From assembly GCA_029550345.1 (NCBI GenBank), contig JAKPHK010000061.1, forward strand, positions 23,922 to 87,921: a stretch of 64,000 nucleotides of DNA. The letters run 5' to 3'. The DNA comes from Pseudomonadota bacterium. Lineage in GTDB: Bacteria > Pseudomonadota > Alphaproteobacteria > Sphingomonadales > Sphingomonadaceae. Made by a program: the position numbers and the translations under genes. Shown here piece after piece: positions 51,125 through 61,236 of the stretch. Position 1 is the first letter of the stretch. Every line of letters starts with the position of its first letter. A model generated the notes under the pieces. That model was not told where the DNA came from. It searched no databases and worked only from the letters and a program-made list of their open reading frames with translations.

Positions 51125-51970
51125 ATGACCATCAAGACAGTCTCCGTGCTTGGTGCGGGCGTTCTCGGCAGCCAGATCGCCTTCCAGACCGCATTCCACG
51201 GCTTCGACGTGATCGCCTATGACGTATCGAGAGAGGCGCTGACCAAGAGCCACACGACCATCGCCTGGATGATCGAACAGATGGCGAAGGACCAGACCGG
51301 CACCGAGTACGACTTCGATGCCGCCCAGCAGCGGATCGGCTTCACCACCGTACTGGCCGATGCCGTGCGCAAGGCCGATTTGGTGATCGAAGCCGTGCCG
51401 GAACGGATCGACATCAAGCGCGAGGCCTATCGCAAGATCGCTGCGGTCGCCCGGCCCGAGACCATCTTCGCCACGAACTCCTCCACCCTGTTGCCCTCCG
51501 CCCTGGCGGAGGACACCGGACGCCCCGATCGCTTCGTCGCGCTCCATTTCGCCAACGAGATCTGGCGCCACAACGTGGCCGAAGTGATGGGCCACCCCGG
51601 CACCAGCCCCGAGGTGATCGCAACGGTCACCCAATTCGCCACCGATATCGGCATGGTTCCCGTTGTCCTGCACAAGGAGCAGCCGGGCTACGTGCTCAAT
51701 TCGCTGCTGATCCCGCTGCTCGGCGCTGCTGCAAAGCTGCTCGGCAAAGGTATCGCAGCCCCGCGCGATATCGATCGGACATGGAAGATCGGCACCGGTG
51801 CGCCCAAGGGACCGTTCGATATCTTCGATATCGTCGGGCTGAACACCGTCCACAACATCATGGCGTCCGGCGACCCCGAAGAACGCCACTTCGCCGAACT
51901 CCTAAGGGAGAACTACATCGACAAGGGGTTCCTCGGCGTTGCCTCAGGTCGGGGAATCTACCAGTATTGA
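51125..51970 (+). CDS. 3-hydroxyacyl-CoA dehydrogenase (short, FadB-like C domain)
   Basis: NAD-dependent dehydrogenase of 281 residues. The Rossmann motif is VSVLGAGVLGSQIAFQTAF; KADLVIEAVPERIDIKREAY and FATNSSTLLPSALAE precede the catalytic His (ALHFANEIWRHNVAEVMGHP). The C-terminal domain begins at GYVLNSLLIPLL. Probably co-transcribed with oleate hydratase; it could oxidise a hydroxyacyl-CoA derived from its product, though a 10-hydroxy acid would first need shortening. Confidence 0.92.
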   Translation: MTIKTVSVLGAGVLGSQIAFQTAFHGFDVIAYDVSREALTKSHTTIAWMIEQMAKDQTGTEYDFDAAQQRIGFTTVLADAVRKADLVIEAVPERIDIKREAYRKIAAVARPETIFATNSSTLLPSALAEDTGRPDRFVALHFANEIWRHNVAEVMGHPGTSPEVIATVTQFATDIGMVPVVLHKEQPGYVLNSLLIPLLGAAAKLLGKGIAAPRDIDRTWKIGTGAPKGPFDIFDIVGLNTVHNIMASGDPEERHFAELLRENYIDKGFLGVASGRGIYQY

Positions 51971-52008
51971 TTACGATTCCGGGCAATCCCCAACTCGATG
52001 CTACCTAG

Positions 52009-52850
52009 GCTCAGGACTCATTGATCATAGCCAGTAGCAGAGTGTGGCTGCGATGGAGATGGCGGACATGAAGGTGTGGGGGCAGCGGTCGTAGCGGGTG
52101 GCGACGCGGCGCCAGTCCTTGATCCTTCCGAACAGGTTCTCGATCTTGTTGCGCTGGCGATAGTGCTGCTTGTTGTGGTGGTATTGGACCTTGCGGTTGG
52201 CCTTGGGCGGGATGCAGGCGGCGATGCCCTGGCTGGCGAGCGCGGCGCGGAACCAGTCGCTGTCATAGCCCTTGTCGCCCAGCAGCACCTTGGCCTTTGG
52301 CAAGCTGGAAAGCAGCAGGGCCACGCCTTTGTGATCGCTCATCTGGCTTCGGTGAGGAGCAGGATGATAGGCCTGCCCAGCCCATCGCAGACGACATGAA
52401 GTTTGGAGTTCCGTCCACCCCTGGGCCCCCGATACCTCTGGGAAAAGCCCCCCTTTTAGAAGACTGGCGGCAGTGCGGTGGGCCTTGAGGTGCGTCGCAT
52501 CGATCATGAGCGCATCGGGTTCACCGGCCTGGCCTCCGAGTTCGGGGAAGATGCGGTTGAACACACCAAGACGGCTCCAGCGAATGAAGCGATTGTAGAT
52601 GGTCTTGTGCGGGCCGTAACGCTTGGGGGCATAGCGCCGCATCAATCCGTGCTTGATGACATAGACGATGCCCGACACGATCCGCCGATCGTCGACCTTG
52701 GGGATGCCATGCGAAAGCGGAAAAAACGGCTCGATCCGGCGCATCTGGGCACGGCTCAGCCAGAACGGAACATCCATTGGCAACGTCTCCTCGACGCTGT
52801 CATTGAATCAACCAATCATAATCCCTGCAAGCAATTACAGGGTCCTGATC
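52009..52850 (-). mobile_element. IS5-family insertion sequence with CTAG target duplication
   Basis: The element starts GCTCAGGACTC and ends, in reverse complement, GATCAGGACCC, short imperfect inverted repeats. It is flanked on both sides by CTAG (52005-52008 and 52851-52854), matching the YTAR-type target duplication of IS5 relatives. A single transposase frame fills it. It was inserted at the stop codon of the IS481 remnant. Confidence 0.8.
52025..52783 (-). pseudogene. IS5-family transposase with two compensating frameshifts
   Basis: The DDE residues are in DALMIDATHLKAHRTAAS, LLGDKGYDSDWFR and KIENLFGRIKDWRRV. Between KGGLFP and SQMSDHKG the 252-codon frame reads nonsense. The neighbouring frame there encodes the conserved NSKLHVVCDGLGRPIILLLT segment. 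One extra G in the run at about 52449-52454 and one missing base near 52346 account for it. The open frame thus hides a damaged protein (or homopolymer sequence errors). Confidence 0.8.
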
Positions 52851-53130
52851 CTAGATGTTTGGTCCCGGCATTTTGTGGTGGGATTTGGACTGAAACGTTG
52901 AGGCTCACCTGTCCAGCATTTGCAGATGTATTCGTAGGACGCCAGGCTGGGGGTTTCAGGCGGCGACCATGATTCTTTTAGGCGTTGCTGAAGTGGTGGA
53001 GGTGGGCGGACCATCGGGACGTGGCTGTAGTAATGGTAGGGGGTTGGTCGTTGCCTCCTTGATTGTCCTGTCCACCCGTTCGACCTGGCCGTTGATCTCG
53101 GGATGCTTGATCTTGGTGGCAGAGAAATTT
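52851..53130 (-). pseudogene. IS481-family transposase C-terminal remnant
   Basis: Reading the minus strand, HPEINGQVERVDRTIKEAT (about 53115-53058) matches the IS481 transposase core. After frameshifts, YEYICKCWTGEPQRF (about 52940-52896) and HHKMPGPNI (about 52880-52854) match its tail. The N-terminal two thirds are missing and at least two frameshifts are present. Its stop codon TAG overlaps the IS5 target duplication. Confidence 0.7.
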
Positions 53131-53146
53131 CGCGATCGAATCGGCA

Positions 53147-53167
53147 GCTACCTAGAAAGCTACCTAG
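53147..53167. repeat. Tandem GCTACCTAG arm-type repeats at the right end of island 2
   Basis: GCTACCTAG at 53147-53155 and 53159-53167, again with 12-bp period and 64 bp from the tRNA 3' end. Same arrangement as at 43522-43542 although the sequence between repeat and tRNA differs. Confidence 0.65.
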
Positions 53168-53231
53168 TGCTGCACGGCAACCTGGGTACGACTGGCCTAG
53201 CCGATTATCGATTTGATTTTATGTAAAAAAA

Positions 53232-53307
<76 letters not shown>

Positions 53308-53396
53308 ACACGGCGGATTTTCCGCGGCCCGATTCGCTCGGGAGCGCCCCCTATAGCGGCTGTTTTGCCGGATGGAAGGGGTTTCTTCGGATAAAT

Positions 53397-54512
53397 TCAA
53401 TCGCGACGTAAACCGCCCCGACGGCTCCAGCGATCAACCGCCATGATTGCGCCTAGACAGGCCATGTTGGTCATCATCGCCGAACCGCCGTGGCTGATCC
53501 ACGGGAGCGGAATGCCGACCACCGGAGCCATGCCGGTGACCATCATGATATTGACCGCCATGTAGAAAAAGATCGTGAAGGTCATCCCCGCCGCCAGCAG
53601 GCTGGAGAACCTGTCCGGCGCGTTGCGCGCCACCTGCAGGCCCCAGCGGAACACCCACAGGAACACCGCCAGCACGAATAGCGCGCCGACGATGCCCCAT
53701 TCCTCGGCCATGGTGGCAAAGGCAAAGTCGGTGTGGGCTTCGGGCAGGTAATCGAGGTGGCTTTGGCTGCCGTTGCCGAACCCCTTGCCCCAGAACCCGC
53801 CCGACCCGATCGCGATCTTCGATTGGGTAATGTGATAGCCAGAACCCAGCATATCTTCCTCGGGGTTGAGGAAGGTCAGGACGCGTTTGCGCTGATAATC
53901 GTGGAGCAAAGTGAAGAAGGCGAGGGGGGCGATCGCCGCACCGGCCAGACCGGCACCAACGAACCAGCGCATCGGCAGCCCGGCCAGAAAGATCACCACC
54001 CCGGCCCCTGCCGCGATCGACAGGCCGGTGCCAAGATCGGGCTGCATCATCACCAGCAGGACCGGGACCACAACCAGGGCTGCGGCGGGCAGCAAGGCCC
54101 GCGGGCTTCGGGTCATGGCTGGCGGCAGGCTGTCAAAGAAATAAGCGAGGGTCAGCACGATCACCGGCTTCATCAGTTCCGACGGCTGAAGCATCATGAA
54201 GCCCAGGTTGATCCAGCGCTGGCTACCGCCGCGCACCGATCCGAACAGGTCCACCGCCACCAGCAGGATCACCAGCGCCCCATAGATCGGATAGGTTGCC
54301 GTCTTGAACAGATCACGCGGCAGGCGCGAGATCACGAAGGCCATGACCAGGAACACAAAGAAGTGGACCATGTGCAGCGTGGCCCACGGTTTCAAATGGC
54401 CGCCAGCCGCGGAATAGAGCACGGTTGACCCGAAGGTATTGAGCGCCAGCAGCGGCAGGAGAACGTTCCACGGCTCCCGCGCGACTGCCTCGGGTACGAT
54501 CCGGCGGCTCAT
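53397..54512 (-). CDS. rodA: Rod-shape peptidoglycan glycosyltransferase RodA
   Basis: SEDS-family polymerase working with PBP2 in lateral wall growth. A 371-residue polytopic protein: RWINLGFMMLQPSELMKPVI, PDLGTGLSIAAGAGVVIFLA, FGNGSQSHLDYLPEAHTDFA and GIPLPWISHGGSAMMTNMA are the SEDS signatures, including the catalytic-Asp region. Overlaps mrdA by 4 bp, as the last gene of the mreBCD-mrdA-rodA operon. Confidence 0.97.
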   Translation of the reverse strand: MSRRIVPEAVAREPWNVLLPLLALNTFGSTVLYSAAGGHLKPWATLHMVHFFVFLVMAFVISRLPRDLFKTATYPIYGALVILLVAVDLFGSVRGGSQRWINLGFMMLQPSELMKPVIVLTLAYFFDSLPPAMTRSPRALLPAAALVVVPVLLVMMQPDLGTGLSIAAGAGVVIFLAGLPMRWFVGAGLAGAAIAPLAFFTLLHDYQRKRVLTFLNPEEDMLGSGYHITQSKIAIGSGGFWGKGFGNGSQSHLDYLPEAHTDFAFATMAEEWGIVGALFVLAVFLWVFRWGLQVARNAPDRFSSLLAAGMTFTIFFYMAVNIMMVTGMAPVVGIPLPWISHGGSAMMTNMACLGAIMAVDRWSRRGGLRRD

Positions 54513-56602
54513 TGCGCGGTTCCTCCGGTCGGTGCCGGGGCAGCAGGGGCAGGAGCACTGGATGCCGATGGCGCGGGCTGCGGTGCGGTATCGGTCGATG
54601 GTTCTTCCGGCCGGGTCGTGGCAGGCGCGTTGGCGGGCGTTTCCGCCTGCGGGGCGGCATTCTCGGCCTTGGTCATGACCTCCTTGACGGCATCGTCATC
54701 GCCAACCTTGGGGGCCGAGGTGCCGTATTGCGAAACGAAGGCGCGATACTTGGCATTCATCCGCTCGGTCGGCGTGCCGCCCCACGACTTTTCAAGCGCG
54801 GCCAGATTGGCCAGGGCCTGTTCGGGATCGAACAGATAGGTCATCACATCCTTCGCGATTGGCGCGGCGGCACGGGCACCGAAAGTGCCGTGCTCAACCA
54901 CGACAGACATGGCGTAGCGCGGTGCGTCGGTCGGGGCATAGCAAATGAACAGAGCGTGGTCGCGGCCCTTCCAGTCTCCGAAATGGCCCCGGGTGACGAG
55001 TGCCTTGACCTGCGCGGTCCCGGTCTTTCCGGCCATCTTGACGCCGCCGATGTCGATCCGGCTGGCGGTGGCGGTCCCGCTGCCGTTGACCACCCGGAAC
55101 ATCCCGTCATGCACGACCTGGAACTGTTCGGGGGTAAAGGGCAGCGGCGGGCCGAGCGGCCGCTCGTTACCCAGCATCAGTGACGGGATCAGATTCTTGC
55201 CCGATGCGATCCGCGAGGTCATTACCGCCAGCTGGAGCGGAGAGACCGAGACATAGCCCTGGCCGATCGAGGCGTTGAGCGAATCGGCTGCCGACCATTC
55301 CTGCTTGAAGCGCCGCATCTTCCAGGCGGCATCTGGAACCGTGCCATAGCGCTGGGAGGTGCCGGGCAGATCGAATTCCTGGCCAAGGCCGAGCAGCTTG
55401 GCAACGGGCGCAATCGCATCGTAGCCAACCCGGTGTGCCATCGACCAGAAATAGGTGTTGCAACTCTGCTCGATCGCGCGGCGCAGATCGACTGAGCCGT
55501 GCACCGCATCGCAGCGGAAATAGCGGTTGCCGAGCCGATAGCCGCCGGGGCAACTGACCCGCTCATCGGGATCGATCCCGTGTTGCTGCAGGGCCAGTCC
55601 CGCCATCGGCTTCATCGTCGAACCCGGGGGATAGAGCCCGCGCAGCGCCTTGTTCAGCAGCGGGATGTGATCATCCTCGTTCAACATCTTCCACTGCAGG
55701 CGGCCGATCCCGCCAGCAAAGGCGTTGGGATCGAAGGCGGGCATCGAACAGAGCGCGAGGATCGATCCAGTCAGACAATCGATCACAACGACGGCGGCTG
55801 ATTCAAGTCCGATCCGGCGCGCGGCGAAATCCTGCAAGCCGGCATCGATCGTCAGTTTGATTGGTTGGCCGGGAATGTCATCGCGATGTTCCAGATCGCG
55901 CACGAATTTGCCGGTTGCAGTCACTTCGACCCGATCGGCGCCGGGGACGCCGCGCAGGGTGCTTTCAAAGTGCTTTTCCAGCCCGTCCTTGCCGATCTTG
56001 AAACCTGGCGTCAGCAACAGCGGGTTGCGTTCTTTCTCGTAATCCTTGGCTGAAGCCGGGCCGACATAGCCAATCAGGTGGGCAACCGAAGGGCCGGTCG
56101 GATACCAGCGGGTATGGCCCTGCTGCGCGACGACCCCGGGCATTTCGGGCAGGCGCACTAGCACCCTGTCATACTCCGCCGAATCAAGCCCCGAGACGAC
56201 CTCGATCGGTTGATAGCCGTGGGCTTTTTCGAGTTTGTCCTGAAGGTCTTGCAACTGAACGGCATCGAACCCGAGCAGTCCGGCCAGCATGGTGACGGTA
56301 GCGTCCTTTTCGACCAGTCGTTCGGGAATGATATCGATCCGGAATTCGACCCTGTTTGACGCCAGTTGCACGTTGTTGCGATCAAGGATCGCGCCGCGGC
56401 GCGGCGGGACCAGCGTCAGGCTGACGCGGTTGCTCTCGGCAAGGGTCACGTACTTTTCGTTCTGGAGCAGGGCGATCCAGCCCATCCGCGCGGCCAGCAG
56501 CAAACCCACCCCTGCCTGCAAACCTCCGATCAAGATCGAGCGGCGCTCGAAACTGTTCTTGAGGATGCCGGAGCTGACGTGCTTTGGTTCTCCGAACATC
56601 AC
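54509..56602 (-). CDS. mrdA: Penicillin-binding protein 2
   Basis: Transpeptidase of the elongasome. The 697-residue protein has an N-terminal anchor (SILIGGLQAGVGLLLAARM), a pedestal domain (SLTLVPPRRGAILDRNNVQL) and the transpeptidase domain with SxxK in LYPPGSTMKPMAGLAL, SCNTYF and KTGTAQVKAL. The C-terminus is a long Pro/Ala/Glu-rich tail (ETPANAPATTRPEEPSTD), longer than in enteric PBP2. Overlaps rodA by 4 bp; 1 bp from mreD. Confidence 0.97.
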   Translation of the reverse strand: MMFGEPKHVSSGILKNSFERRSILIGGLQAGVGLLLAARMGWIALLQNEKYVTLAESNRVSLTLVPPRRGAILDRNNVQLASNRVEFRIDIIPERLVEKDATVTMLAGLLGFDAVQLQDLQDKLEKAHGYQPIEVVSGLDSAEYDRVLVRLPEMPGVVAQQGHTRWYPTGPSVAHLIGYVGPASAKDYEKERNPLLLTPGFKIGKDGLEKHFESTLRGVPGADRVEVTATGKFVRDLEHRDDIPGQPIKLTIDAGLQDFAARRIGLESAAVVVIDCLTGSILALCSMPAFDPNAFAGGIGRLQWKMLNEDDHIPLLNKALRGLYPPGSTMKPMAGLALQQHGIDPDERVSCPGGYRLGNRYFRCDAVHGSVDLRRAIEQSCNTYFWSMAHRVGYDAIAPVAKLLGLGQEFDLPGTSQRYGTVPDAAWKMRRFKQEWSAADSLNASIGQGYVSVSPLQLAVMTSRIASGKNLIPSLMLGNERPLGPPLPFTPEQFQVVHDGMFRVVNGSGTATASRIDIGGVKMAGKTGTAQVKALVTRGHFGDWKGRDHALFICYAPTDAPRYAMSVVVEHGTFGARAAAPIAKDVMTYLFDPEQALANLAALEKSWGGTPTERMNAKYRAFVSQYGTSAPKVGDDDAVKEVMTKAENAAPQAETPANAPATTRPEEPSTDTAPQPAPSASSAPAPAAPAPTGGTAQ

Positions 56603-56603
56603 G

Positions 56604-57167
56604 TCACAGGTTCCTGATCGGGATCAACCGGAACCGGTCCAGCAGGCCGACGAACCAGGCGGCGACCGGATAGGCCAGAATCGAGATCGCGACTTGCGGA
56701 GCGAGGATATAAAGCGGCACCGCCCCGGCTTCGAGCTGGGCGATCAGCGCTGCCAGCAGTAGATAAACAGTGACCACGCCGCTCGCCACCAGCCAGTTTA
56801 GGGCAACGCCGCGCCAGGGCAGCCGCGCTTCGAGCAGGTCCAGCCCGATCATCACCGCAGACCATAGCAGCACTGCTGAGCCGAACGGCTGACCGGAGAA
56901 CAGATCGTCGAACAGCCCCAGCGGAAGCCCGGCCCAGACCGGAAACATTCCCGGCCGCTGCTGCTGCCAGGCGAGCAGCAGGAGCAGACCCAGCGGCGGT
57001 AGCAGCGGGGCAGAGGTGATGAACAGCGACAGCGGGCTGAGCGAACCCAGCATTACAGACAGCCACGGCACCGAAAAGGCCAGCGTCGGTGAAGGGGCGC
57101 GGTTGATCCGCGGCTTTCCGAAATCGCGCAGGGTTTCGGTTATGGGCGCGACCAGCGGTGAGGGCAT
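56604..57167 (-). CDS. mreD: Rod-shape determining protein MreD
   Basis: A 187-residue polytopic protein. The motif GLLLLLAWQQQRPGMFPVWA, GLPLGLFDDLFSGQPFGSAV and the ordered helices match MreD. A longer open frame at 56599-57216 in another phase is not hydrophobic in the right pattern and is rejected. Start and mreC stop overlap by one base (TGATG). Located as expected between mreC and mrdA. Confidence 0.93.
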   Translation of the reverse strand: MPSPLVAPITETLRDFGKPRINRAPSPTLAFSVPWLSVMLGSLSPLSLFITSAPLLPPLGLLLLLAWQQQRPGMFPVWAGLPLGLFDDLFSGQPFGSAVLLWSAVMIGLDLLEARLPWRGVALNWLVASGVVTVYLLLAALIAQLEAGAVPLYILAPQVAISILAYPVAAWFVGLLDRFRLIPIRNL

Positions 57168-58048
57168 CAGCGCGCCCCCGCCGGAGCTGGCGTCGCCGGT
57201 TCCGGCACCTGAACATAGGCCGGCTCGACCGTAACGAATTCGGTCATGCCCGGATCGCTCAGCGGCATCGCAATCGCGCCGTCAGGCGTAAGGGCCACGA
57301 CCACGCCGATCGCTTCGCCCGGCCGGAACAGCCCACCCGATCCGGAGGTGACGATCGCATCGCCCTTCTTGAACGGATTGATCCCGGTTACCGCCAGCTT
57401 GATTTGCAGAGTGCCATCGCCCCGGCCAATCGCATAGCCCTGCACGCCATCTTCGGCCCGTCGTACCGGGACCGTGCTTTCGCTATCGGTGATCAGCAGG
57501 ATCCGGGCTGAGCTGGTTCCCACTTCGAGTACCCGGCCAACCAATCCCAGCGGAGAGCGGACGGACATTCCTTTCATCACACCCTGACGCGAACCTGCGC
57601 CGAGGATCGCAAATCGCCGGGTCGAGGTTGATGTCGATCCGATCAGGCGGGCAATGGTAACCGGTTTGGTATCCTGTTCGGTCAAGGAGAGCAGGGCTTT
57701 GAGGCGTTGATTTTCATCCTTGAGTGCGGCTTGCTCGGACAGCTTTACCCGTGCCTCCGCAACCTCGCGCTCAAGCCCCGAAACATAGCTGCCGCGCTTG
57801 AAATAGCCGGAAACGACTGCGAAAAAGCCCTGGGTCTTGCTGCGCCCCTCGGCGTTCAACTTGCCGACCGGAGCGGCTGCATCGGTTGCGGCAACGCGCG
57901 CGCCGGTAAAGGCACCGCCATCGCCCAAAGTGGTGACCAGCAGAACCGCGCCAATCCCCAATCCGGCAAGCGCCAGCAAAAAGCCATAGAATGTGCCGTA
58001 TTGCGCTCGCCGGGAATGGCCCGGGCGCCGCTTTCCAGGCGCCACCAT
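57167..58048 (-). CDS. mreC: Rod-shape determining protein MreC
   Basis: Periplasmic scaffold of the elongasome. The 293-residue protein has a membrane helix (GTFYGFLLALAGLGIGAVLL), a coiled coil (VSGLEREVAEARVKLSEQAA), and two beta domains (GSRQGVMKGMSVRSPLGLVG, VTGINPFKKGDAIVTSGSGG). The C-terminus is a short Pro/Ala tail. Follows mreB by 50 bp. Confidence 0.96.
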   Translation of the reverse strand: MVAPGKRRPGHSRRAQYGTFYGFLLALAGLGIGAVLLVTTLGDGGAFTGARVAATDAAAPVGKLNAEGRSKTQGFFAVVSGYFKRGSYVSGLEREVAEARVKLSEQAALKDENQRLKALLSLTEQDTKPVTIARLIGSTSTSTRRFAILGAGSRQGVMKGMSVRSPLGLVGRVLEVGTSSARILLITDSESTVPVRRAEDGVQGYAIGRGDGTLQIKLAVTGINPFKKGDAIVTSGSGGLFRPGEAIGVVVALTPDGAIAMPLSDPGMTEFVTVEPAYVQVPEPATPAPAGAR

Positions 58049-58098
58049 GTCAGTCTAGACCCCTATGGCGGATGCGCGGATCACAACCCCGTTACCGC

Positions 58099-59316
<1,218 letters not shown>

Positions 59317-59418
59317 CTAACGCGGATCGGGCAAAGCCTGTTCCCCCGGGCGAGGCAGTGGGAACGCCGTATGAGCGGTCTCTCGACTTGGCCCGGGGCG
59401 AACGGATAAAGGATCACC

Positions 59419-61212
59419 GTGCCAACAATCCGTCGCCTGCCCGAAAACCTGATCAACCGCATCGCCGCGGGTGAGGTGGTCGAGCGTCCGGCCTCGGCGC
59501 TGAAGGAACTGGTCGAAAACGCCATCGATGCCGGCGCGTGCAACATCACAGTCAGGCTGAGCGAAGGCGGGCTGGGCGGGATCGAGGTGACCGACGATGG
59601 TTGCGGCATGACGGTGCAGGAAATGGCTCTGGCGCTTGAACGCCACGCCACCTCCAAGTTGCCGGATGAACAGATCGAATTGGTCTCGACCCTGGGCTTT
59701 CGCGGCGAGGCGCTGCCCTCGATCGCGAGTGTCGCCCGGCTGACCATGGAAAGCCGCCCGCGTACTGCGGGTGAAGGTTGGCGGCGGGTGGTCGATCACG
59801 GCGCCGTTGTTGCCGAAGGGCCTGCTGCGCTGCCACCGGGCACGCGGATCAGGGTTGAAGACCTGTTCGGCAAGATACCGGCCCGGCGCAAATTCCTGCG
59901 CTCGGCCCGCAGCGAATATGCCGCCTGTCTTGATGTCGTGCGCCGCCTGGCGATGGTGCGGCCCGACGTGGGCTTCGTGCTGGAACACGATGGCCGTCGG
60001 GTGCTGGCGGTTCAGCCCGGGCAGGATGCGGCCGAACGGGTTGCCCAGATCGTCGCGCGGGAATTGGCACAGGACGGGGTGGTGATCGATCTGGAACGCG
60101 GCCCTGCGCGGCTGACCGGGGTGGCGGGCCTGCCGACCTTCAACCGCGGCGTTGCCGATCACCAGTACCTGTTCGTCAACGGCCGCCCGGTGAAGGACCG
60201 TCTGCTGGTTGGCGCGGTGCGGGGGGCCTATGCCGATATGCTGGCGCGCGACCGGCACGCTGTGCTGGCCCTGTTTCTCGACATTCCGCCGGAGGAGGTG
60301 GACGTAAACGTCCATCCCGCCAAGACCGAGGTGCGGTTCCGCGATCCGGCCTTCATTCGCGGCTTCATCGTCTCAGGGTTGCGTCATGCGCTCGATGCCG
60401 AGGGACGAAGAACGGCGCAGGCTCCTGCCGCCCCGGCCATGGCGAGCTGGCAAAGCGAACCGATTACCCGTGTGGGTGAGACTGCTCCGGCGCTCTCTTC
60501 GCTATTTGCCCGCGAATACGGATCGGGCGGGGTGCGCGATGCCGTTCCGGCTTGGCGTGGCCCGGAACCAACACCCATCGCGCCGCCCACGGGACGCGCC
60601 GAGCAGGCGGTCGCGCAGCCACAAGCGGAACACCCGCTGGGCGTCGCGCGCGGGCAGGTGGCCAACACCTATATCGTTGCTGAGGCAGCCGATGGCCTGG
60701 TGATCGTCGATCAGCACGCGGCGCACGAACGTCTGGTGCTCGAACGGCTCAAGGCGGCAGGCGCGCAGGGCGCGGTCGCGGTCAGCCAGGCGCTGCTGAT
60801 CCCCGAAGTGGTCGAGCTGGACGAACCGGACGCCGACCGGGTGGAAAGCGCCGCGCAGGTACTGGCGGGCTATGGCCTGGCACTGGAACGGTTCGGCCCG
60901 ACCGCGCTGCTGGTGCGGGCGATCCCGGCGGTGCTGGGCAAAGGCGATGTTCAGGCCCTGATCCGCGACATTGCTGATGATCTTGCCCAGAACGGCGCGG
61001 CGCTGCTGCTGGCAGAGCGGCTCGATCATGTGCTGGCGACCATGGCCTGCCACGGCTCGGTCCGGGCGGGGCGGGTGCTTTCAGTGGCGGAGATGAACGC
61101 GCTGCTGCGCGAAATGGAAGTCACGCCGCGATCCGGCCAGTGCAACCATGGCCGTCCGACCTGGGTGAAACTGGCACTTGACGATGTCGAGAAGCTGTTC
61201 GGGAGGAAGTAG
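59419..61212 (+). CDS. mutL: DNA mismatch repair protein MutL
   Basis: A 597-residue GHKL ATPase starting at GTG after AAAGGA. ATPase motifs: ELVENAIDAGACNITVRLSE, TDDGCGMTV, STLGFRGEALPSIASVARLT and NVHPAKTEVRFRD. The C-terminal domain carries DQHAAHERLVLERLK and QCNHGRPTW, the metal-binding endonuclease motifs found in bacteria that lack MutH. MutS is not in the window. Confidence 0.97.
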   Translation: MPTIRRLPENLINRIAAGEVVERPASALKELVENAIDAGACNITVRLSEGGLGGIEVTDDGCGMTVQEMALALERHATSKLPDEQIELVSTLGFRGEALPSIASVARLTMESRPRTAGEGWRRVVDHGAVVAEGPAALPPGTRIRVEDLFGKIPARRKFLRSARSEYAACLDVVRRLAMVRPDVGFVLEHDGRRVLAVQPGQDAAERVAQIVARELAQDGVVIDLERGPARLTGVAGLPTFNRGVADHQYLFVNGRPVKDRLLVGAVRGAYADMLARDRHAVLALFLDIPPEEVDVNVHPAKTEVRFRDPAFIRGFIVSGLRHALDAEGRRTAQAPAAPAMASWQSEPITRVGETAPALSSLFAREYGSGGVRDAVPAWRGPEPTPIAPPTGRAEQAVAQPQAEHPLGVARGQVANTYIVAEAADGLVIVDQHAAHERLVLERLKAAGAQGAVAVSQALLIPEVVELDEPDADRVESAAQVLAGYGLALERFGPTALLVRAIPAVLGKGDVQALIRDIADDLAQNGAALLLAERLDHVLATMACHGSVRAGRVLSVAEMNALLREMEVTPRSGQCNHGRPTWVKLALDDVEKLFGRK

Positions 61213-61236
61213 GCCCTTCCTGACAGGCAGGGAGAA

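Noticed and set aside
52000..52008. Third GCTACCTAG as an additional arm site
   Set aside because: Single copy, not at the fixed distance from a tRNA end, and partly formed by the IS5 target CTAG; noted only as a possibility.
52969..53226. 85-codon plus-strand frame near the tRNA
   Set aside because: It is antisense to the IS481 remnant, whose conserved residues can be read on the minus strand.
56599..57216. 205-codon frame overlapping mreD in another phase
   Set aside because: The 187-residue frame has the MreD helices and couples with mreC and mrdA; this one is Ala/Arg-rich and unlike any MreD.
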